Numbered from the stretch's first letter, positions 44,934 to 54,373 are shown. The stretch: DNA of 64,000 nucleotides from Reclinomonas americana ATCC 50394 (GCA_048213135.1 PS015009.1:372001-436000); one strand, 5' to 3'. Notes: generated by a model not told the origin, from the letters alone. Numbers and translations are program-made.

Positions 44934-44990
44934 CAAAGATATTACCGTTACATATTTGTTTATGTAGAATATGAAGCCAAAGACCTGTAG
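44934..44990 (-). promoter_or_regulatory. Promoter of small unit B (CTACA/TTCTA box type)
   Basis: Minus strand: CTACAGGTCTT, 10 bases, TTCTACATA, 19 bases, TATCTTTG. Same word order and spacing as units A and C, with more divergent words. Confidence 0.5.
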
Positions 44991-45040
44991 TTTTTTTTTG
45001 ACAAAAATTACGAGTGGTGAATTGTTATTGATACTATACC

Positions 45041-45072
45041 CATTCGTAATTCGTAATTGATCATTCTTAATT
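45041..45072. repeat. AT-rich intergenic repeat between the channel and DPP IV genes
   Basis: CATTCGTAATTCGTAATTGA and CATTCTTAATTA units next to the DPP IV terminator. Confidence 0.5.
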
Positions 45073-45110
45073 AAAAAGAGGGATTCCCGTTACTGAGAAC
45101 CCCTCTTTCG
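45073..45110 (-). terminator. Intrinsic terminator after the DPP IV gene
   Basis: Minus strand GAGGGGTTCTCAGTAACGGG region pairing GAGGG(G) with CCCTC, followed by TTTTTAATTA; 28 bases past the stop at 45138. Confidence 0.75.
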
Positions 45111-45137
45111 TTTACAAACTTTTATTTGATAGCAGAC

Positions 45138-47354
45138 TTACCTCGCTCCCGGCGGGCAATGCGCTTTCAGGAAAGTCGTATACAATGTACTCAGGTGTTT
45201 GGATGTACCCGGGCCTTCAGAAATATTATGTGTACGGTTAGGATAAGGCATGTACTGGAATTGCTTGTTGTATTTGATCAGTTCATTCACCAGTACTTCC
45301 GCGTTGGAAAAATGAACGTTATCATCGCCTGTACCATGTATATACAGCAGGTTTCCTTTAAGGTCTTTGGCATAGGTTACCGGTGACCCTTTAATAAAAT
45401 CTTCTTTGTTTTCCTGTGGCAGTCCCATGTAGCGTTCCTGGTAAATATTATCATAGAACAACTGGTTGGCCACCGCCGCGATCGCGATGCCTGTTTTGAA
45501 TAGTTCGGGATAGCGGAACAACAGGTTGAGTGTTGAAGAACCGCCGCCGCTCCATCCCCATACAGCCGTACGGTCGCGGTCGAGATAAGGATTTTTGTCG
45601 AGCAGGTTTTTAAAACCCGTAGCCATGTCTTCAATATTGATCGTACCTATCTTCCGGTAAATGGCTTTGCGCCAGGCAGCGCCTTTAAGCATAGGCGTAC
45701 CGCGGTTATCGATGGCTACCTGTACATAGCCGTCGGCACTCATATCACCATCGTATAAAAAGTTATCGTGGTTACCATAACTATCAAGTACGGTAGCCGC
45801 CGCGGGTTCGCCGTAGACATATAACACCACCGGGTATTTTTTGGAAGGATCAAAGTTTTTCGGCTTGTTGATCCACGCATCGAGGGTAATGTTATTCCCG
45901 GTCGCGATCTGCAGGTATTCCACATTGATATTATTATCGGGCTTTACCATACCTGCAATGGCTTTGGAAGGATTGATGGGTTTGCCATCGGGCAGGCTGA
46001 TCCATTCCCTTACCGGCGGAACATTATAACTCGAGAAATTATGCACCGCGAATTTTCCGTTGGGAGAAATATTATAATCGTGTGTTCCTTTCAGATCACC
46101 GGCGGTTACCAGTTCGGGATCGTCTTTTCCTGACTGGCCAATCTGCTTTACTTTGTCGAGCAGTGAGCCTTTGCCCAGTTTTACCCGGTACAGGTACATC
46201 TGTGTGGCATTGCCGGGCGATGCGCTGAAGTAAATATAATTGTTCGCTTCATCCACGCATTTGATCTGCCCGATATCGTAATTGCCTTTCGTAAGCAGGG
46301 TCTGCGTTCTGCCATCGCGGCTGATCTTGTAGATATGCCTCCACCCGTCTTTTTCGCTTACCCAAATGAATTCCTGTCCGCCATTGATCCAGGTAAAGCC
46401 ACCGGGTTCGCCAAAAATATCGGCAGAGTTCAGGTCAACCCAGGCCTCGTCATTCTCCGCGTAAAAAGTACGGCTGCTGCCATCGTTCGCATTGCAGTAC
46501 TTCAGTTTGCTTTCCTGCTGTTTCCTGTCGAGTTGCTGTACAATGAGTTCATTGTAACTTACCCATTCCATGCGGGGAAGATAATGCTGCTGCGGGTCGC
46601 CTTCAATATCCATCCAGCGGACGTACCCGTTGCTGAGGTCGGCCACACCTATACGGGCCGGCGAAGGAGATTCTCCTACTTTGGGATATTCCACCGGTAT
46701 CACTCTTGAATAAATGGAATCGGTAGTGTTGAGCATGTAATAGTCGCGGATACGCGTGGCATCTACCTGCCAGAAAGCGATCCTGCTGCCATCGGGACTC
46801 CAGCGGAAACCATCGCGGCAACCAAACTCTTCTTCATAGGCCCAGTCAAATGTACCATTGATCATCTTGCGGGTACCGTCGCGGGTGAGTTTGGTAACAC
46901 GTCCGCTGGCCAGGTCTTCCCAGAACAGGTTGTGCTCACTTACATAAGCCAGCTTTTTACCATCCGGCGAAAATTTGGCAAACATCAGCGACTGTGCGGG
47001 CAGGCCTTTACCTGCCTGTACCAGTTTATTGCTGGCCAGGTCGAGTATCCAGTAATCACCACGGGTGTTGTACCGCCATACTTTAGCGGTATTGGTGAAG
47101 AGCAATACTTTGGTATTGTCTTTATAAAAAGAATAAGACTGCAATGGCATAGGCTTCGTTTGCCCGGGCAGTATCAACTGGTCCTTGCGCACAAGTATCC
47201 GTTCTGCTTCATTCCTGGGATCGATCTCAATGATATTACCATCCTTTACCCGCGTATAGGCATTACCACTGGCCGTCCACTTGATGTTTTGCGCCATAGC
47301 GGCATGGGTCACCAGTAAAAGCAGCAGCCACAGTCCTTTAGTTCTCGAAATCAT
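45138..47354 (-). CDS. Dipeptidyl-peptidase IV-like serine peptidase (S9B), periplasmic
   Basis: 738 residues from ATG 47354; the 99 residues encoded upstream overlap the divergent S4 gene and promoter. Signal peptide ends AAMAQ. N-terminal eight-blade DPPIV_N propeller (FAKFSPDGKKLAYVSEHNLFWEDL, WSPDGSRIAFWQVDATRI) with the substrate N-terminus-binding EE pair in FDWAYEEEFGCRDGF. Catalytic Ser602 in GWSGGGSS, Asp678 in GTGDDNVHF, His709 in NRTHNISEG. It removes X-Pro dipeptides; together with PepT it fits a peptide-feeding lifestyle. Confidence 0.95.
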   Translation of the reverse strand: MISRTKGLWLLLLLVTHAAMAQNIKWTASGNAYTRVKDGNIIEIDPRNEAERILVRKDQLILPGQTKPMPLQSYSFYKDNTKVLLFTNTAKVWRYNTRGDYWILDLASNKLVQAGKGLPAQSLMFAKFSPDGKKLAYVSEHNLFWEDLASGRVTKLTRDGTRKMINGTFDWAYEEEFGCRDGFRWSPDGSRIAFWQVDATRIRDYYMLNTTDSIYSRVIPVEYPKVGESPSPARIGVADLSNGYVRWMDIEGDPQQHYLPRMEWVSYNELIVQQLDRKQQESKLKYCNANDGSSRTFYAENDEAWVDLNSADIFGEPGGFTWINGGQEFIWVSEKDGWRHIYKISRDGRTQTLLTKGNYDIGQIKCVDEANNYIYFSASPGNATQMYLYRVKLGKGSLLDKVKQIGQSGKDDPELVTAGDLKGTHDYNISPNGKFAVHNFSSYNVPPVREWISLPDGKPINPSKAIAGMVKPDNNINVEYLQIATGNNITLDAWINKPKNFDPSKKYPVVLYVYGEPAAATVLDSYGNHDNFLYDGDMSADGYVQVAIDNRGTPMLKGAAWRKAIYRKIGTINIEDMATGFKNLLDKNPYLDRDRTAVWGWSGGGSSTLNLLFRYPELFKTGIAIAAVANQLFYDNIYQERYMGLPQENKEDFIKGSPVTYAKDLKGNLLYIHGTGDDNVHFSNAEVLVNELIKYNKQFQYMPYPNRTHNISEGPGTSKHLSTLYTTFLKAHCPPGAR

Positions 47355-47426
47355 AAATAATGTGTTTAGGTTGGCTAAAATTAAGCAAATACACGCATTG
47401 GCATACGCCATTGGTATAAAAGGATT

Positions 47427-47434
47427 TATTTTTG
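47427..47434 (+). promoter_or_regulatory. -7 promoter box of the S4 protein gene
   Basis: TATTTTTG fits TAnnTTTG, 4 bases before ATG 47439, implying a nearly leaderless mRNA. Confidence 0.45.
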
Positions 47435-47438
47435 CGGC

Positions 47439-47825
47439 ATGGAAAAAGAGAAGTTGAGGCTGGATAAATACCTCTGGGCCATCAGGCTTTTCAAAACCCG
47501 CAGCCAGGCAGCCGACGCCTGCGACAGTGGTAAGGTAAAGTGGAATGGCGATAATGCGAAGGCAGCCAGGACGGTAAGCACAGGCGATGAATATGAGGTT
47601 AAAACAGAGGCCAAGCGCTGGCGTATAAAAGTGATAGCCCTGCTCGACCACCGGGTGCAGTACAGCGAGGCCATTAAGTACTATTCAGACATTACCCCGG
47701 CGGAGGAGGTAGAACGCATACAATTCCAGGCGGCGGTTTTCCATACCGGCAAACGGCTGAGTAAAGTAGGTCGCCCTACCAAGAAACAAAAACGCGACCT
47801 CGACAATTTTATGGGTGAGGGATAA
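47439..47825 (+). CDS. S4-domain RNA-binding protein (Hsp15/HslR-like)
   Basis: 128 residues. S4 domain: MEKEKLRLDKYLWAIRLFKTRSQAADACDSGKVKWNGDNAKAARTV, then a basic C-terminal helix (GRPTKKQKRDLDNFMG). Hsp15 binds free 50S subunits carrying nascent chains; the same role is likely but inferred from the family. trmD follows after 34 bases. Confidence 0.9.
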   Translation: MEKEKLRLDKYLWAIRLFKTRSQAADACDSGKVKWNGDNAKAARTVSTGDEYEVKTEAKRWRIKVIALLDHRVQYSEAIKYYSDITPAEEVERIQFQAAVFHTGKRLSKVGRPTKKQKRDLDNFMGEG

Positions 47826-47859
47826 TAAACCTGCCCCTTCTTATCATTAAAAAAAGATT

Positions 47860-48546
47860 GTGAAAATAGATATCATCTCCGTTGTTCCCGACCTGCTCAG
47901 CAGCCCGTTCGCTCATTCCATTATGAAAAGGGCGAAAGATAAAGGATTGCTGGAAGTGAATGTGATCAACCTCCGCGACCATACTACTTATGCCCGGGCA
48001 CAGGTGGATGACTATGCATTTGGCGGTGGCGCCGGTATGGTGATGATGATTGAACCGCTGGTGAATGCCATCGAAGCATTGCAACGCGATACCCGGTACG
48101 ATGAAGTGATTTACCTCACGCCCGACGGGGAAACTTTTAACCAGAAGATGGCCAACGGTCTTTCACTGAAAAATAACCTGCTGCTCATCTGCGGGCATTA
48201 CAAGGGCATCGATCAGCGGGTGAGGGATCATTTTATTACCCGTGAAATATCTATTGGAGATTATGTACTCAGCGGCGGGGAGCTGGGCGCAGCGGTTTTG
48301 GTAGATGCCATAGGCAGACTGATACCGGGCGTATTGAATGATGAAACATCCGCGCTAACTGATTCTTTCCAGGACAACCTGCTGGCACCGCCTGTATATA
48401 CCCGGCCGGAAGAATTCCGCGGCTGGAAAGTCCCTGACATCCTGCTCAGCGGTAATCATAAGCTCATTGAGGAATGGCGGCACGATCAGTCGGTAAAACG
48501 TACAGAAGAAAAAAGACCGGATCTGCTGGATGATGATCTTTCCTGA
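47860..48546 (+). CDS. trmD: tRNA (guanine-37-N1)-methyltransferase
   Basis: 228 residues with a GTG start ([17 protein letters not shown]). SPOUT knot enzyme that makes m1G37. Motifs: [42 protein letters not shown] and [16 protein letters not shown] (knot and catalytic region). No rpsP-rimM-rplS operon is present around it, unlike in many bacteria; this is common in Bacteroidota. Confidence 0.96.
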   Translation: MKIDIISVVPDLLSSPFAHSIMKRAKDKGLLEVNVINLRDHTTYARAQVDDYAFGGGAGMVMMIEPLVNAIEALQRDTRYDEVIYLTPDGETFNQKMANGLSLKNNLLLICGHYKGIDQRVRDHFITREISIGDYVLSGGELGAAVLVDAIGRLIPGVLNDETSALTDSFQDNLLAPPVYTRPEEFRGWKVPDILLSGNHKLIEEWRHDQSVKRTEEKRPDLLDDDLS

Positions 48547-48559
48547 CGGGGTCGGGACT

Positions 48560-49207
48560 TTACACTTTTTTAACCCACAGGAATTCCGCGAAGCCAAGCA
48601 CATCCCAGAAAATATTACCCTGCAATTTTTTCCCTCTTATCCAGGACCATAGTATCCGGAATGGCATAGCCGCTATGAACCAGGGATTTCTTCTAATACC
48701 GGAACGGAGCACCTGGCAGCCGTGATTGTTAAATAATGATGCGAGTTCTTTTACAGAATATACCCTCACATGGGTGGGGTCATCTTTAAAATTGAGCGTT
48801 CCGTGCATGGAAGGCAGCCGTGTACTTTTTTTTCCCGGATATTCCACGTAGAGATAACCGCCTTTCTTTATTTTTTTCAGCAGGCCTTTTATCACTTCAT
48901 CACCGTTATACAGGTGCTCAATTACATGTACCATCAGCACAGCGTCGAAATAATCATCGGGGATGCTGCCGAACTCCAGCCGGGTGAGGTCCATTTCATA
49001 AAAGGCCTTCATCTGGCCAAAGTCGTTCTCACTGTTATTGTAATCCCTTCCGAGGTCCACACCATGGTACTCGCAATTGGGAAATACCTTTTTGGCCTTA
49101 TTGGCGGAGTGATTGCCGGCACCTATGTCGAGCAGCCGGAATGGTTGCTTACCAAAAACTTTTCGGAGGTAAATGAATTTGTTGACGAACGAAGAGGAAG
49201 AAAGCAT
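48560..49207 (-). CDS. Class I SAM-dependent methyltransferase
   Basis: 215 residues. Methyltransf_11/23-type core: LLDIGAGNHSANKAKKVFPNC (motif I), GVDLGRDYNN, FDAVLMVHVIEHLYNGDEVIKGLLKKIKKGGYLYVEYPG. The C-terminal HGTLNFKDDPTHVRVYS is typical of surface-polysaccharide and lipid-related methyltransferases, but the substrate is not known. Convergent with trmD, 13 bases apart. Confidence 0.82.
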   Translation of the reverse strand: MLSSSSFVNKFIYLRKVFGKQPFRLLDIGAGNHSANKAKKVFPNCEYHGVDLGRDYNNSENDFGQMKAFYEMDLTRLEFGSIPDDYFDAVLMVHVIEHLYNGDEVIKGLLKKIKKGGYLYVEYPGKKSTRLPSMHGTLNFKDDPTHVRVYSVKELASLFNNHGCQVLRSGIRRNPWFIAAMPFRILWSWIRGKKLQGNIFWDVLGFAEFLWVKKV

Positions 49208-49250
49208 TCAGAGAACAAGAATTAGATTTATTAAAACACCGGGAAAAGAA

Positions 49251-49277
49251 GCGGGCCTGCTGTTGTTGCCGGCCCGC
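49251..49277 (-). terminator. Intrinsic terminator after the LolA-like gene
   Basis: GCGGGCC (49251) pairs with GGCCCGC (49271); TTCTTTTCCC follows on the minus strand, 16 bases past the stop at 49293. Confidence 0.75.
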
Positions 49278-49292
49278 CTTTATTGTTATTGA

Positions 49293-50006
49293 TTAATTCG
49301 CTTTAAAGATATTCTCATCCACCTTAATATTCGTTTCAATGCTGCTGAACTCTGTCTCGCCCTGCGGATTCACCGCTGTGAAAGGGAACCAGTATCCATT
49401 GGCATCCTGTTTATAATTGGAATAGGTTGAACCGGCGTCGATCTCTTCTCCGCCCCTGGTCACTTTGAAAGCGGTTTTGTTAATCCGGAACGTAGTGGCA
49501 TCAAGATAATAGTTCATGACCACGCCATTTTTGAAAGTCACTTTCATATTGTACACGTCCGCGTTATCAACTTTCTCTTTACCCACCAGCTCCACCTTGC
49601 TGCCTTTGTCTTTATAATCCAGGAAAACGCCTTGTACGTCCAGTGTGTTCACGCTTGTTTTAAACTGGTCGTCGGGCATGGCCTCGGGTGAAGACTGTCC
49701 CATAATCGGCATGAACATCCAGCCTTTTTCCGGTGTAACGATCTGGTAGTTCTCCGTACCCATTACACTGATGTCGGTACGGGAGCCTTTCAAATGTTCA
49801 CGGGTAATGTTAAGGGTTACTTCAACGCCCTGTGTACTCATGGTACCCAGCATACGTACGGATTTCAGGGCCTGTAATTTTTCTTTTCCGCCCATCGCGG
49901 CAATGTGTTTGTTTACAATGTCGTCAGCAGAAAGGGTTTGTGCCTGGGTAAATTGCACGGCAACCAGTACAAGAATCATGGTGCCAATGAGGATTAAATT
50001 TTTCAT
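49293..50006 (-). CDS. LolA/outer-membrane lipoprotein-sorting-like periplasmic protein
   Basis: 237 residues with signal peptide (ending TQAQ). The N-terminal LSADDIVNKHIAAMGGKEKLQALKSVRMLGTM is the recurrent start of Bacteroidota LolA-like proteins, followed by a half-barrel of beta strands (NITREHLKGSRTDISVMGTENYQIVTPEKGWMFMP). It may carry lipoproteins or another hydrophobic ligand; not shown. Confidence 0.75.
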   Translation of the reverse strand: MKNLILIGTMILVLVAVQFTQAQTLSADDIVNKHIAAMGGKEKLQALKSVRMLGTMSTQGVEVTLNITREHLKGSRTDISVMGTENYQIVTPEKGWMFMPIMGQSSPEAMPDDQFKTSVNTLDVQGVFLDYKDKGSKVELVGKEKVDNADVYNMKVTFKNGVVMNYYLDATTFRINKTAFKVTRGGEEIDAGSTYSNYKQDANGYWFPFTAVNPQGETEFSSIETNIKVDENIFKAN

Positions 50007-50126
50007 GGTAGTTTTTTAGACCGCTAAGGTAGGGGAAACAAAGGATAATTGGCTGCAGGTAATAACGAAAGTGGACAGGCTTTCGGCACGGTAAAATATC
50101 TATTTTCGTGAGCAAATCAGTTGAAC

Positions 50127-51794
50127 ATGCATACATTCAGCATCCGCGGGCAGGTAGTGGACATTATGAACCGTCGCATTTTTTACGGCGAGGTGACAAC
50201 CGGCGGTGGTAAGATCATATCTGTAACACCCCTGGACGGACTGCCGGATGACAATGCCGGGTTCATCCTCCCGGGGTTCATCGACAGCCATGTGCATATT
50301 GAGAGTTCGATGCTGGTACCGGCAGAATTTGCCAAACTGGCCGTAGTTCACGGCACCGTGGGCACCATCAGCGACCCCCATGAAATTGCCAATGTATGTG
50401 GCGTGGAAGGCGTTCAGTTCATGATCAGTAATGGTAAAACGGTGCCTTTCAAATTTCATTTCGGCGCACCCAGTTGTGTGCCTGCCACTGTGTTTGAGAC
50501 GGCGGGTGCCGAGGTAAATGCCGGTGATGTGGACAGCCTCCTGCGATCGGACGATATTTATTACCTGAGCGAAATGATGAACTTCCCGGGTGTGCTGCAC
50601 GCCGATCCGGAAGTGATGAAGAAAATCGCATCGGCGGTGAAATACAACAAACCTGTTGACGGTCATGCACCCGGGCTGCGGGGTGACGCGGCCCGGCAAT
50701 ACATAGAAGCAGGCGCCGGCAAGGTAACCATCTCCACCGATCATGAGTGCTTTACCGCCGAAGAAGCGCTCGATAAACTCGGGTATGGCATGAAGATCCT
50801 CATCCGCGAGGGCAGCGCCGCCAAAAATTTTGAAGCACTGATCGGCCTGCTCGGCGACTGGCCCGATCATATGATGTTCTGCAGTGATGATAAGCATCCC
50901 GACAGCCTGGCGGATGGACATATCAACCAGTTGTGCGCCCGGGCTGTGGCGAAAGGCATTGACATTTTTAAAGTGCTGCAGGCCGCCTGTATTAACCCGG
51001 TCCTGCATTATAATATGAAAGTGGGTTTGCTCCGTGAAGGCGATGCGGCAGATTTTATTGTGTGCAATGACCTGCAACAGTTCCATGTAAAACAAACGTA
51101 TATAGATGGACAGCTGGTAGCATCCGGTGGCGAAACACATATTATTACGACTCCTGCTACCCCCATCAACCAGTTCAGTTGTCAACCCAAAACAATCAAT
51201 GATCTGCAGTTATCAATTCCTGCAGGCAAGGAAATAGCTGTTATAGAAGCGCTGGACGGGCAGCTCATCACCAATAAGCTGATGATGGCACCGAAAGTGG
51301 AAAACGGGAACCTGGTAAGCGATACAGAACGCGATATACTGAAGATCGTTGTGGTGAACCGTTATCATGATGCCCCGGTGGCAGTTGCGTTTGTCAGGAA
51401 CTTTGGTATCCGGCAGGGCGCTCTTGCCTCTTCCGTTGCGCACGACAGTCATAATATTGTTGCCGTAGGTGCAGATGATTACAGTCTTTGCCGGGCCATT
51501 AACCTGGTGATACAGGAAAAAGGCGGTGTAAGTGCTGTTGCCGGCAGCAGGGAAGAAGTATTGCCTTTACCTGTAGCGGGCCTTATGAGTGCGGGAGATG
51601 GCTACCGGGTAGCAGCCGCTTATACGTCTATCGATAATATGGTAAAAACAGAAATGGGGTCAACGCTTGCCGCGCCGTTCATGACCTTATCTTTTATGGC
51701 GTTGCTGGTGATTCCTCATCTCAAACTAAGTGACCTGGGGTTGTTTGACGGGGATGATTTCAGGTTCGTGAGTGAAGTAAAAAGTCAAAATTAA
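50127..51794 (+). CDS. ade: Adenine deaminase
   Basis: 555 residues from ATG 50127 (a TTG at 50121 also exists). Converts adenine to hypoxanthine and ammonia. Amidohydrolase motifs: [19 protein letters not shown] (metal His pair), [40 protein letters not shown] and FCSDDKHPD. The C-terminal adenine-deaminase domain contains [21 protein letters not shown]. The last residues (VKSQN) are encoded by the start of an AT-rich repeat. Upp, 0.7 kb away, is another base-salvage enzyme. Confidence 0.96.
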   Translation: MHTFSIRGQVVDIMNRRIFYGEVTTGGGKIISVTPLDGLPDDNAGFILPGFIDSHVHIESSMLVPAEFAKLAVVHGTVGTISDPHEIANVCGVEGVQFMISNGKTVPFKFHFGAPSCVPATVFETAGAEVNAGDVDSLLRSDDIYYLSEMMNFPGVLHADPEVMKKIASAVKYNKPVDGHAPGLRGDAARQYIEAGAGKVTISTDHECFTAEEALDKLGYGMKILIREGSAAKNFEALIGLLGDWPDHMMFCSDDKHPDSLADGHINQLCARAVAKGIDIFKVLQAACINPVLHYNMKVGLLREGDAADFIVCNDLQQFHVKQTYIDGQLVASGGETHIITTPATPINQFSCQPKTINDLQLSIPAGKEIAVIEALDGQLITNKLMMAPKVENGNLVSDTERDILKIVVVNRYHDAPVAVAFVRNFGIRQGALASSVAHDSHNIVAVGADDYSLCRAINLVIQEKGGVSAVAGSREEVLPLPVAGLMSAGDGYRVAAAYTSIDNMVKTEMGSTLAAPFMTLSFMALLVIPHLKLSDLGLFDGDDFRFVSEVKSQN

Positions 51795-51890
51795 AAAGTA
51801 AAAAAACTGCCATTATATACATCCCGTAATGGCAGTGGACAGCTTGTAGCCGGTGATATTTTTAATTTTTACTTTTGGAATTTTGATTTA
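51779..51890. repeat. Inverted pair of poly-A/T repeats around a terminator
   Basis: The left arm (51779-51806, AAAAAGTCAAAATTAAAAAG type) overlaps the end of ade. The right arm (51859-51890, TTTTTAATTTTTACTTTTGG type) is its reverse complement and runs to the end of the next gene. Confidence 0.55.
51806..51836 (-). terminator. Intrinsic terminator after the small lipoprotein gene
   Basis: ACTGCCATTA (51806-51815) pairs perfectly with TAATGGCAGT (51827-51836); a T7 run follows on the minus strand. Confidence 0.85.
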
Positions 51891-52304
51891 GAATTTAGCC
51901 TTCATCACTTTCAGCGCTACACTATCCGTTCCTTTCGGTGCGAAATACTTGGTCTTGAAATTTTTACTGTCGCCGGGCGCTATCGTTTCATAGATCACTT
52001 CATGATCCTTTTCCAGCAGGGCACCGGTTTTGCTGAAGAATGACAGTTCAATATCCACATCTTTATAACTTACCACTTTGGCGTTGTTGGTGAGTGTGCC
52101 TTTGATAACGGTCTGCCCCAGCAGGTTACGCTTATCATGCCCGGTTACAGAAAGAAAGCGGGCCGGAGATTTCTTTTCTGTTTCTTCCAGCGTTTCCTTG
52201 GTTTGTTCGTATTTGTCCTTCCCTTTGGCAGCCGTCTTATCTTCGCTGCTGCAGGCTGTGAAAAAGAGCGTTGCGGCCAGTAAAGCAGTGGTCGTATTTT
52301 TCAT
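51888..52304 (-). CDS. Small lipoprotein with FxLYD-like beta domain
   Basis: 138 residues. Lipoprotein signal MKNTTTALLAATLFFTAC (Cys18), charged spacer, then a small beta-sandwich (TVIKGTLTNNAKVVSYKDVDIELSFFSKTGALLEKDHEVIYETIAPGDSKNF) resembling FxLYD/transthyretin-like envelope domains. Function unknown. Confidence 0.75.
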   Translation of the reverse strand: MKNTTTALLAATLFFTACSSEDKTAAKGKDKYEQTKETLEETEKKSPARFLSVTGHDKRNLLGQTVIKGTLTNNAKVVSYKDVDIELSFFSKTGALLEKDHEVIYETIAPGDSKNFKTKYFAPKGTDSVALKVMKAKF

Positions 52305-52509
52305 TTGCTGAATGGTTTTGAGTACAATAAAAATACATTTTTGTGAAATACCATGTTAAAAGATGGAATAGGGAATAAGTAATATGTAATATTTTTTTTA
52401 GCCCTGGTACTCTCAGTATTAAATATTACCTATTCAATATTCAGTGTAATTATTTTAGATTTGCCGGACAGGCCTTGTAGCCGATCATCCACCAACAAAG
52501 ACAAAGCAT

Positions 52510-53160
52510 ATGGTAATCAATCTGAGCGAACAGCATTCCTTGGTAAGCAACTGGGTAAGCGAACTGAGGGATATTGACATACAGGGCGACCGTATGCGTT
52601 TCAGGCGTAACCTGGAGCGTATTGCCGAAGTGATCGGGTACGAGATCAGTAAAAAGATGTCGTGGGTTGAAAAAGAGATCACCACTCCCATGGGTACGGC
52701 TACCTGCAAGGTGATGGCCGAAAACCCGGTACTGGCCACCATACTGAGGGCAGGATTGCCCATGCATAATGGCCTGCTGAATTATTTTGACCGGGCCGAC
52801 AATGCCTTCATCAGCGCCTACCGCAAACATATGCCCGACGGCAGTTTCGAGATCGCACTGGAATATATGGCCAGCCCGGAAATCGAGGACCGCATACTCA
52901 TCGTAAGCGACCCCATGCTGGCAACGGGCTCTTCCCTTGTAAAGACCATACAATTCCTGCGGGAAGAAGGCAACTTCAGGGAATTGCACATCGTTTGCGC
53001 CATCGCCTGCTCGGTGGGCATTGAATACGTGAAAAGGGCCGAACCCAAAGCAACCATCTGGTGCGGCGATATTGACGACGAGATCACCGCCAAGGGTTAT
53101 ATTGTACCCGGACTGGGCGATGCCGGTGACCTGGCTTATGGTGTAAAGCTGCAGTCCTGA
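52510..53160 (+). CDS. upp: Uracil phosphoribosyltransferase
   Basis: 216 residues. Makes UMP from uracil and PRPP. PRPP loop ILIVSDPMLATGSSLVKTI, ATILRAGLPMHNGL, and the uracil-binding C-terminus GYIVPGLGDAGDLAYG are all present. The sequence belongs to the divergent Bacteroidota branch of UPRTs. Confidence 0.95.
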   Translation: MVINLSEQHSLVSNWVSELRDIDIQGDRMRFRRNLERIAEVIGYEISKKMSWVEKEITTPMGTATCKVMAENPVLATILRAGLPMHNGLLNYFDRADNAFISAYRKHMPDGSFEIALEYMASPEIEDRILIVSDPMLATGSSLVKTIQFLREEGNFRELHIVCAIACSVGIEYVKRAEPKATIWCGDIDDEITAKGYIVPGLGDAGDLAYGVKLQS

Positions 53161-53325
53161 TCCACAGAATGTATCCCTCCCTGTAAAACATCATCCATCT
53201 CCTGTCAATTACCGGTAAGAACCAGTTGTTTAAACGCAACAAAAAATGCTAAACCAAAAGCTTTTGTTTGGAAAGCAGCTTTTTGGTGTAAATCCTTATC
53301 TTTAAAGTTCTGAACAGATATTGAA

Positions 53326-54327
53326 ATGAGAAAATTAATTGTATTGGTGTGCTGCTTTTTGCTGACTGGCGTGCTCAAAGCCCAGGATCCCCATTTCTCC
53401 CAGTTTTTTGCCTCACCCCTGACCCTTAACCCGGCTTTTACCGGTAAGTTTGACGGTTCATGGAGGCTGGCGGCCAACCACCGGGACCAGTGGCCATCTA
53501 TTCCTAAGGCTTATGTAACTACCAGTGCTTCACTGGACTTCCCGATACTTAAAAAAAGAATTCCTGAAAATGATGTATTTGGCGTTGGCCTTTCCGGCGT
53601 TATGGACGCCAGTGCCAACAATATCCTGAAACTGAACTATGGCTCCCTGTCCATGTCGTACCACAAGGCCCTGAACGAATCGGGTTACAGTACCATCGGC
53701 GCGGGTTTCCAGGCTACTTATTCCAGCCTTACACTGGATGTGACCAAGCTTACTTTTGAAGATATGCTTACCCAGAATGGTTTTACCGGAACCACTTCCG
53801 ATGTAATTACCAATGGCAATAACCAGGGTTATTTTGACGTGAATGCCGGCCTCCTGTTCTCCACCTCCACCAATGGTGAGAACAATTTTTATGTAGGCGC
53901 TTCCATGTACCATATCAACCGCCCCAAAGTAGGTTTCAAGGATAAGAACTGGTACCTCACCGGCCGCATCACCGGTCATGCCGGCGGCTCTATTCCTTTG
54001 TCCGACCTGCTGGCCGTTCACACTTCTGTTATTTACCAGGTTCAGAACAAAGCCAGTGAAACCACGCTGGGCGCCGCACTGGCCGCTAACCTTAACCGCG
54101 ACGCCGCTAACCCCAGCAGCATCTATATCGGCAGCTGGATGCGTTTGAACGACGCCATCATTCCTTATGTAGGTCTTGAGTTCGGCGGTCTCCGCATTGG
54201 TGCTACTTACGATATCAATATTTCTAACCTGAAAGCGGCAACTGCTTCCAGGGGCGGGTCAGAGATATCCATCATCTACATCAAAAAACCAGCAGAGCCC
54301 AAGGGGATCCCCTGTCCGAAGTTTTAA
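53326..54327 (+). CDS. Type IX secretion system membrane protein, PorP/SprF family
   Basis: 333 residues with signal peptide (ending LKAQ). PorP/SprF hallmarks: DPHFSQFFASPLTLNPAFTG, WRLAANHRDQWPSIPKAYVTTSASLDFPI, an outer-membrane barrel and the C-terminal ISNLKAATASRGGSEISIIYI. These proteins attach to the type IX translocon; many paralogues pair with particular cargo. The next two genes encode predicted type IX cargo, so a dedicated role for them is possible. Confidence 0.93.
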   Translation: MRKLIVLVCCFLLTGVLKAQDPHFSQFFASPLTLNPAFTGKFDGSWRLAANHRDQWPSIPKAYVTTSASLDFPILKKRIPENDVFGVGLSGVMDASANNILKLNYGSLSMSYHKALNESGYSTIGAGFQATYSSLTLDVTKLTFEDMLTQNGFTGTTSDVITNGNNQGYFDVNAGLLFSTSTNGENNFYVGASMYHINRPKVGFKDKNWYLTGRITGHAGGSIPLSDLLAVHTSVIYQVQNKASETTLGAALAANLNRDAANPSSIYIGSWMRLNDAIIPYVGLEFGGLRIGATYDINISNLKAATASRGGSEISIIYIKKPAEPKGIPCPKF

Positions 54328-54349
54328 TAATAAACTGCTTGTCATACAT

Positions 54350-54373
54350 AACCTCCCTTGCGGAGGTTTTTTT
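54350..54373 (+). terminator. Intrinsic terminator after the SprF-family gene
   Basis: ACCTCC (54351) pairs with GGAGGT (54362), followed by TTTTTTT. Confidence 0.85.

Noticed and set aside
53240-53280. Hairpins upstream of the SprF-family gene as a riboswitch
   Set aside because: Only short A/T-rich stems (for example CAAAAGCTTTTG); no match to a riboswitch class I know.
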